In this document: positions 37,094-41,719 of the stretch, piece by piece
Position numbering within the stretch: position 1 is the stretch's first letter
Layout of the letters: each line of letters starts with the position of its first letter
Source of the DNA: Actinospineispora spinosispora DSM 44797
GTDB taxonomy: Bacteria; Actinomycetota; Actinomycetes; Mycobacteriales; Pseudonocardiaceae
DNA length: 41,719 bases
Direction of reading: 5' to 3'
Assembly (NCBI RefSeq): GCF_000429025.1
Contig: NZ_KE386835.1
Coordinates: forward strand, 628,159-669,877
Position numbers and translations under genes: made by a program
The notes under the pieces: generated by a model
Database searches by the model: none
Seen by the model: the letters and a program-made list of their open reading frames with translations, nothing else
What the model was told of the DNA's origin: nothing

Positions 37094-37870
37094 ATGACTG
37101 ACGAATCCGCTACCAGTGTTGCGCGCGGGGTCCACTACGAGCCGCACGGCCGGGTGGCGTTGATCACCGTGTCCGACCCCGCGAAACGCAACGCGCTGGC
37201 CCTGGACCTCGCCGAGCAGCTGGTCGATGCCGTCCGCAGGGCCGAGAAGGACCCGGAGATCGGCGCGATCGTGGTCACCGGCGCGAAGCCGGGCTTCTGC
37301 GCCGGCGCCGACCTCAGTCAGCTCGGCGCGTCGAAGGAGGAGGGGCTGCGCAACATCTACAGCGGCTTCCTCGCCGTCGCCGAGACGCCGCTGCCCACCA
37401 TCGCGGCCGTCGACGGCGCCGCCGTGGGCGCCGGTATGAACCTCGCGCTCGCCTGCGACGTGCGTCTCGCCGGCCCGAAGGCACGCTTCGACTCCCGGTT
37501 CATGCAGCTGGGCCTGCACCCGGGCGGCGGCTACACCTGGATGGTCGAGCGCATCCTCGGTCCGCAGGGCGCCGCGGCGGCCACTCTCTTCGGCGAGATC
37601 ATCGACGCGACGGAGGCCGAGCGCATCGGTCTCGTCTGGCGCTCGGTCGAGGACCCGGTGGCCGCGGCACTGGAGATGGCGGCGCGCGCCGGCGATGCCC
37701 CGAAGGACCTCGTCATGACGACGAAGCGCACCATGAAGGTGACGTCCGTCCTCGACAGCCAGGCGGACGCCGTCGAGGTCGAGATCCGATCTCAGGTCGC
37801 GTCGCTCGAGTCACCCGCCTTCGCCGAGCGGCTCGCTGCGCTGAAGGCCAAAGTCTCGACGAAACGATGA
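37094..37870 (+). CDS. Enoyl-CoA hydratase/isomerase family protein
   Basis: 258 residues from ATG at 37094. Crotonase fold: RVALITVSDPAKRNALALDL, oxyanion loop 1 TGAKPGFCAGADLSQLG (about 66-82), AAVDGAAVGAGMNLALACDV and FMQLGLHPGGGYTWMVERIL. The Glu positions of classical crotonase (E144/E164) are not both clear: the second motif reads LGLHPGGG, without the Glu of LGTIPGAGGT-like sequences, so isomerase or other crotonase chemistry is possible. No other beta-oxidation gene is adjacent. A palindrome follows the stop. Confidence 0.87.
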   Translation: MTDESATSVARGVHYEPHGRVALITVSDPAKRNALALDLAEQLVDAVRRAEKDPEIGAIVVTGAKPGFCAGADLSQLGASKEEGLRNIYSGFLAVAETPLPTIAAVDGAAVGAGMNLALACDVRLAGPKARFDSRFMQLGLHPGGGYTWMVERILGPQGAAAATLFGEIIDATEAERIGLVWRSVEDPVAAALEMAARAGDAPKDLVMTTKRTMKVTSVLDSQADAVEVEIRSQVASLESPAFAERLAALKAKVSTKR

Positions 37871-37889
37871 CATCGGACATTCAGCGGCC

Positions 37890-37973
37890 GTTCCGGATAA
37901 CGGAACAACGATGTGACGTAGACCTGGTCTTGACCGATAGGCATGAGTAGTGGGACTACCCTGAATTCGGGTA
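37890..37973. promoter_or_regulatory. Palindromes between the crotonase gene and korA
   Basis: Three dyads lie in this gap: GTTCCG-GATAA-CGGAAC (37890-37906), GTAGT-GGG-ACTAC (37947-37959) and TACCC-TGAATTC-GGGTA (37957-37973). The first can end the upstream transcript. The second and third overlap each other and follow a TTGACC (37930-37935), so they may form the korAB control region; a clean -10 is not seen. Confidence 0.45.
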
Positions 37974-38010
37974 CCTGCGCTCGTTATCCGCGATCGACGG
38001 AAGATTGAAT

Positions 38011-39918
38011 ATGACCATCTCGGACACCCCCGTCGAGGCTGACGGAGCACTTGTCCAGCACCGCGACGTCGAGGTGCAACACCGTCAGCGAGTCGTGATC
38101 CGGTTCGCCGGAGACTCCGGCGACGGCATGCAGCTGACCGGTGATCGATTCACCTCCGAGGCGGCCGCGTTCGGCAACGACCTCGCGACGTTGCCCAACT
38201 TCCCCGCCGAGATCCGGGCACCTCAGGGCACCCTTCCCGGAGTGTCGTCGTTCCAGCTGCACTTCGCCGACTACGACATCCTGACGCCGGGCGACCGGCC
38301 CGACGTGCTCGTCGCGATGAACCCGGCGGCGCTCAAGGCCAACATCAAGGATCTGCCGCACGGCGGCATCCTGATCGTCAACTCCGACGAGTTCACCAAG
38401 CGCAACCTGGTCAAGGTCGGCTACGAGACCAGTCCTCTCGAGGACGACTCGCTCGACGCCTACGAGGTCCACGAGGTCGCGATGGCGACCCTGGCCAAGG
38501 GTGCGCTCGCCGAGACCGGGCTGTCCAAGAAGGACGCCGAGCGCTCGAAGAACATGTTCGCGCTGGGTCTGCTGTGCTGGATGTACCACCGGCCGACCGA
38601 GGGCACCGAGCGGTTCCTGCGGGAGAAGTTCGCCCGTCGCCCCGATCTGGCCGAGGCGAACGTCCTCGCGTTCCGCGCGGGCTGGAACTACGGCGAGACG
38701 ACCGAGGCGTTCGCGGTCACCTACGAGGTGGCGCCGGCGAAGCTCAAGACCGGTGTGTACCGCCAGATCACCGGCAACACGGCGCTGGCGTACGGCATCG
38801 TGGCGTCCGGGCAGCAGTCCGGTCTGCCGGTGTTCCTCGGCTCGTACCCGATCACGCCCGCGTCGGACATCCTGCACGAGCTGTCCAAGCACAAGAACTT
38901 CGGCGTGACGACGTTCCAGGCCGAGGACGAGATCTCCGGCATCGGTTCGGCGATCGGCGCCTCGTTCGGTGGCGCACTCGGCGTGACCACGACGTCCGGC
39001 CCCGGTGTGTCGCTCAAGAGCGAGGCCGCCGGCCTGGCCGTGGCGCTGGAGCTGCCGCTGCTGATCATCGACGTGCAGCGCGGTGGCCCGTCCACCGGTC
39101 TGCCGACGAAGACCGAGCAGTCCGACCTGCTGCAGGCGATGTTCGGCCGCAACGGCGAGTCGCCGATCCCGGTCATCGCGCCCCGCTCGCCCGGCGACTG
39201 CTTCGACGCGGCGCTCGAGGCCACCCGGATCGCGGTCACCTACCGCACGCCGGTGATGCTGCTGTCCGACGGTTCGCTGGCGAACGGCTCCGAGCCGTGG
39301 AAGGTGCCCGACGTCGACACCCTGCCGACGATCGAGCCGAACTTCGCCACCGAGGTCAACGCCACGGACGGGTCCGGCGAGTTCTGGCCTTACGTCCGCG
39401 ACGACGACACCCTCGCCCGCCCGTGGGCCGTCCCCGGCACCGCCGGTCTCGAACACCGCCTCGGTGGTCTGGAGAAGGCCGACGGCAAGGGCTCCATCTC
39501 CTACGACCCGGACAACCACGAGCGGATGGTCCGGCTGCGCCAGGCCAAGATCGACAACATCACGGTGCCGGACATCGAGGTCGACGACCCCGACGGCGAC
39601 GCGGAGCTGCTCGTGCTGGGCTGGGGCTCGACCTACGGCCCGATCGGCGCGGGCTGCCGTCGCGTGCGGTCGCGTGGACTGTCAATCGCGCAGGCGCACC
39701 TGCGGCACCTCAACCCGATGCCGTCGAACCTCGCGGACGTCCTCGGCCAGTACCGCACGGTGCTGGTGCCGGAGATGAACCTCGGGCAGCTCTCGCTGCT
39801 GCTGCGCGGCCGCTTCCTCGTCGACGTCAAGTCCTACACCAAGGTCTCCGGCCTTCCGTTCCAGGCCGAAGAGCTGCAGAACGTGTTCATCGACGCGTTG
39901 AAGGGTGATCTCCTGTGA
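38011..39918 (+). CDS. korA: 2-oxoglutarate:ferredoxin oxidoreductase, alpha subunit (fused gamma-alpha)
   Basis: 635 residues from ATG at 38011. The N-terminal gamma-type domain has VIRFAGDSGDGMQLTGDRFT and the thiol-free linker; the alpha part starts with FLGSYPITPASDILHELSKH and holds TTSGPGVSLKSEAAGLAVAL and QRGGPSTGLPTKTEQSDLL. The C-terminal transketolase-type region ends in ELQNVFIDALKGDLL. The KorAB enzyme oxidises 2-oxoglutarate to succinyl-CoA, reducing ferredoxin, an oxygen-tolerant CoA-dependent TCA step in actinobacteria. korB begins within its stop codon (GTGA overlap). Confidence 0.94.
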   Translation: MTISDTPVEADGALVQHRDVEVQHRQRVVIRFAGDSGDGMQLTGDRFTSEAAAFGNDLATLPNFPAEIRAPQGTLPGVSSFQLHFADYDILTPGDRPDVLVAMNPAALKANIKDLPHGGILIVNSDEFTKRNLVKVGYETSPLEDDSLDAYEVHEVAMATLAKGALAETGLSKKDAERSKNMFALGLLCWMYHRPTEGTERFLREKFARRPDLAEANVLAFRAGWNYGETTEAFAVTYEVAPAKLKTGVYRQITGNTALAYGIVASGQQSGLPVFLGSYPITPASDILHELSKHKNFGVTTFQAEDEISGIGSAIGASFGGALGVTTTSGPGVSLKSEAAGLAVALELPLLIIDVQRGGPSTGLPTKTEQSDLLQAMFGRNGESPIPVIAPRSPGDCFDAALEATRIAVTYRTPVMLLSDGSLANGSEPWKVPDVDTLPTIEPNFATEVNATDGSGEFWPYVRDDDTLARPWAVPGTAGLEHRLGGLEKADGKGSISYDPDNHERMVRLRQAKIDNITVPDIEVDDPDGDAELLVLGWGSTYGPIGAGCRRVRSRGLSIAQAHLRHLNPMPSNLADVLGQYRTVLVPEMNLGQLSLLLRGRFLVDVKSYTKVSGLPFQAEELQNVFIDALKGDLL

Positions 39919-40988
39919 CCGCCACCGACCTCGGTCTGCCGACTCTCGGCGGGCTCGACGGAATCCCCACCACCGAGGACAAGCAGACCGCGAAGGACTA
40001 CACCTCCGACCAGGAGGTGCGCTGGTGCCCCGGGTGCGGTGACTACGCCGTGCTGGCCGCCGTCCGCGGCTTCCTGCCCCAGCTGGGGCTGCGCCGCGAG
40101 AACGTCGTGTTCGTGTCCGGCATCGGCTGCAGCTCGCGGTTCCCGTACTACCTCAACACCTACGGCATGCACTCGATCCACGGGCGCGCACCGACGATCG
40201 CCACCGGTCTCGCGGTGAGCCGTCCCGACCTGTCGGTCTTCGTGGTCACCGGCGACGGCGACGCGCTGTCCATCGGCGGCAACCACCTGATCCACGCGGT
40301 GCGACGCAACGTCAACATGACGATCCTGCTGTTCAACAACCGGATCTACGGGCTGACCAAGGGCCAGTACTCCCCCACCTCGGAGATCGGCAAGATCACC
40401 AAGTCGACCCCGATGGGTTCGCTGGACCAGCCGTTCAACCCGCTGTCGGTGGTTCTCGGCGCCGAGGCGACGTTCGCGGCACGCGCGATCGACGCGAATC
40501 GGGCCGAGCTGACCAAGGTGCTCACCGCGGCCGCGGCCCACCGGGGTACGTCGTTCGTCGAGATCTACCAGGACTGCCCGATCTTCAACGACGGCGCGTT
40601 CGACGTCATTCGCAAGGGCGGCGACGACGCGAAGCAGCGCCTGATCCCGCTCACCCACGGCGAGCCCATCCGGTTCGGTGTGGACGGCGAGTTCGGCGTG
40701 GTCCGCTCCGAGGACGGCTACGGCCTGCGGGTCGCGCCGGTCGCCGAGGTGGGCGAGGACGCGCTCGTGGTGCACGACGAGAAGCGCGATGACCCGAGCT
40801 TCGCGTTCGCCCTGTCCCGGCTGTCCGACCAGGACCTGTCGCACACGGTCACCGGTGTGTTCCGCAACGTCGACCGGCCGACCTACGACGACGGCGCCCG
40901 CCAGCAGGTCGCCGACGCGAAGGCGGCAGGCGCGGGCGACCTGGCCACGCTCCTGCGCGGCAAGGACACCTGGACCGTAGAGGCCTAG
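39915..40988 (+). CDS. korB: 2-oxoglutarate:ferredoxin oxidoreductase, beta subunit
   Basis: 357 residues from GTG, overlapping korA by four bases. Iron-sulphur Cys residues in VRWCPGCGDYAVLAAV and SGIGCSSRFPYY; thiamine-diphosphate motif GDGDALSIGGNHLIHAVRRN ending in NVNMTILLFNNRIYGLTKGQ; and a last cluster Cys at YQDCPIFN. All expected ligands are present. The typical C-terminal extension of actinobacterial KorB (DPSFAFALSRLSDQDLSHTV) follows. It forms the active heterodimer with KorA. Confidence 0.95.
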   Translation: MTATDLGLPTLGGLDGIPTTEDKQTAKDYTSDQEVRWCPGCGDYAVLAAVRGFLPQLGLRRENVVFVSGIGCSSRFPYYLNTYGMHSIHGRAPTIATGLAVSRPDLSVFVVTGDGDALSIGGNHLIHAVRRNVNMTILLFNNRIYGLTKGQYSPTSEIGKITKSTPMGSLDQPFNPLSVVLGAEATFAARAIDANRAELTKVLTAAAAHRGTSFVEIYQDCPIFNDGAFDVIRKGGDDAKQRLIPLTHGEPIRFGVDGEFGVVRSEDGYGLRVAPVAEVGEDALVVHDEKRDDPSFAFALSRLSDQDLSHTVTGVFRNVDRPTYDDGARQQVADAKAAGAGDLATLLRGKDTWTVEA

Positions 40989-40993
40989 TACAC

Positions 40994-41037
40994 CCGTGAG
41001 TGGCGAGTGGTCCTATCGGACCACTCGCCACTCACGG
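40994..41037. repeat. 44-bp GTGAGTGG-family palindrome, copy 3
   Basis: CCGTGAGTGGCGAGTGGTCC and its exact inverse are separated by TATC (40994-41037). The arms match copy 1 (6390-6435) almost base for base. It lies between the convergent korB and sunset-domain genes, and its right end contains the TGA stop (41034-41032) and last Pro codon of the latter. Confidence 0.92.
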
Positions 41038-41719
41038 CTCCTGAGCTGGTGTGAAGCCTGCGCGTTCGGCTTCCTCGGCGGTGCGGAACCAGACCTGCGC
41101 CGTGACTCCGGGCAGGTCACCGCTGTAGTAGCGCTTGGACTCCAGGTCCGCCTTGACCGTGTACTCCTCGGACGGTGCCGAACCGTCCTCCGCCGCGAGC
41201 GCCGCGCCCGGATAGGGCGGCGTCGGTTCGCTCGGCGGCTCCGGCTCCGGGGCCTCGATCTCGGGTTCCTCGACGTCCTCGACTGCGGGGCGCGGCGTGG
41301 GCACCGCCTCGGTCATCGACGTGCGACCCGCGGTGCCGAGGTGCGGTAGGTCGTCCGGGCCGAACAGGAACTGTCCCGCATCCAGGAACGCCAGCGCGGA
41401 GTCCGGGCCCTGGCGTGGTTCGGGCGCCGTCTCGTACAGGTCCTTCAGGCTCTGCTCCGGCGCGGGCTCAGTGTCGGAGGGTGGGTCCGCGTCGTCCTCC
41501 GTGGTCTCCGGCGTGCCCTCTCCGATGTTCTGTTCGGGCACCGCCACGACGGTCTCGGCCGCCGCGCCGATCTCCTCCGGCGCCTGGGCCGCCGCGCCCG
41601 GCTTCCCGACCTCAGGCTCGTCTGCCGCTGTCTCTGGCGCTGACTCCGCGTCGGCCGCCGAAGCTGGCTCTGCGACCGGCGCAGCACCCGCCTCTGGCGT
41701 CGGCTCTGCCACAGCCTCC
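41032..41719 (-). CDS. Pro/Glu/Ala-rich protein with C-terminal sunset domain (5' end off window)
   Basis: The frame is open through the right edge of the window. A GTG at 41712 could start it, but the reading frame continues upstream (E-A-V...), so the gene is treated as partial. At least 226 residues are visible. The first 150 are acidic and low complexity (AEPASAADAESAPETAADE, PEPEPPSEP), with LAFLDAGQFLFGPDDLPHL in the middle. The last 45 residues, EEYTVKADLESKRYYSGDLP and VTAQVWFRTAEEAERAGFTP, match the sunset domain found at the C-terminus of actinobacterial proteins such as the ArfC-type channel accessory protein. No membrane helix is seen in the visible part; one may lie upstream. Function unknown. 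Confidence 0.8.
   Translation of the reverse strand, partial: EAVAEPTPEAGAAPVAEPASAADAESAPETAADEPEVGKPGAAAQAPEEIGAAAETVVAVPEQNIGEGTPETTEDDADPPSDTEPAPEQSLKDLYETAPEPRQGPDSALAFLDAGQFLFGPDDLPHLGTAGRTSMTEAVPTPRPAVEDVEEPEIEAPEPEPPSEPTPPYPGAALAAEDGSAPSEEYTVKADLESKRYYSGDLPGVTAQVWFRTAEEAERAGFTPAQEP

Noticed and set aside
1..41719. CRISPR array, rRNA operon, integrase or classical insertion sequence
   Set aside because: No regularly spaced direct repeats, no rRNA-like stretch and no transposase or integrase motif was found in either strand.

Overview
The window is high-GC DNA from an actinomycete, most probably a member of the Pseudonocardiaceae or a close relative. This is a judgement from gene content: an actinobacterial MlaE-type YrbE permease pair, DUF3710, a sunset-domain protein, DUF222/HNH, KorAB, a class II tRNA-Tyr with encoded CCA, many GTG starts and many apparently leaderless starts. 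No 16S or other species marker is present. Almost the whole window is coding, and both end genes (a DUF222/HNH protein and a sunset-domain protein) are cut by the window edges.

Layout, 1-17 kb. A DUF222/HNH gene sits beside a 113-bp inverted-repeat element and phoU. A histidine- and aspartate-rich lipoprotein is divergent from a DUF3710-transmembrane protein that also has an acidic tail. An amino-acid permease follows. Next is a four-gene, tightly overlapped agmatine-degradation operon on the minus strand (NCS1 transporter, AguB-like amidase, AguA-like deiminase, YtcJ-like amidohydrolase). Directly upstream of that operon lies a regulator that joins a GntR winged helix to a TetR-type domain. 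The regulator is divergent from a YhhN (lysoplasmalogenase-like) gene, and both promoters share a perfect 16-bp palindrome. Then come a Dph6-like PP-loop ATPase, a FAD amine-oxidase-type flavoprotein, and a yrbEA/yrbEB permease pair with no mce genes beside it.

Layout, 17-29 kb. This is a detoxification and redox region made of regulator-plus-enzyme modules. They are: TetR with an aromatic-ring-type FAD monooxygenase (tandem operators visible); TetR with an MDR reductase, an F420-dependent-reductase-like NADP-binding protein and a catalytically unusual Old Yellow Enzyme (an 8+8 inverted-repeat operator visible); an arsenic module (ArsI-like VOC protein, ArsR, Acr3); a GlxA-type AraC regulator with a shorter DJ-1/PfpI paralogue; and an HD-domain (cyanamide-hydratase-like) gene, RidA and a normal YqjM-type Old Yellow Enzyme in one operon.

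Layout, 29-41.7 kb. tRNA-Tyr is followed by yajQ, an FCD-like protein without a DNA-binding domain, a small two-zinc-ribbon protein, an alpha/beta hydrolase, a macrolide-type glycosyltransferase preceded by an 8-codon ORF and an intrinsic-terminator-like hairpin (a possible ribosome-mediated attenuator), rmlA, an amidase, a GAF-like LuxR regulator, htpX, an enoyl-CoA hydratase, korAB, and the truncated sunset-domain gene.

The most interesting items are (i) the GntR-TetR fusion regulator with two different dyads at the promoters it may control, (ii) the putative leader-peptide attenuator in front of the macrolide glycosyltransferase, (iii) a family of long intergenic palindromes sharing GTGAGTGG ends (three copies) plus two other long palindromes, (iv) an Old Yellow Enzyme that has lost the second histidine and the tyrosine of its active site, and (v) an orphan YrbE permease pair. 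All functional statements rest on reading the translated sequence; no database search was possible.
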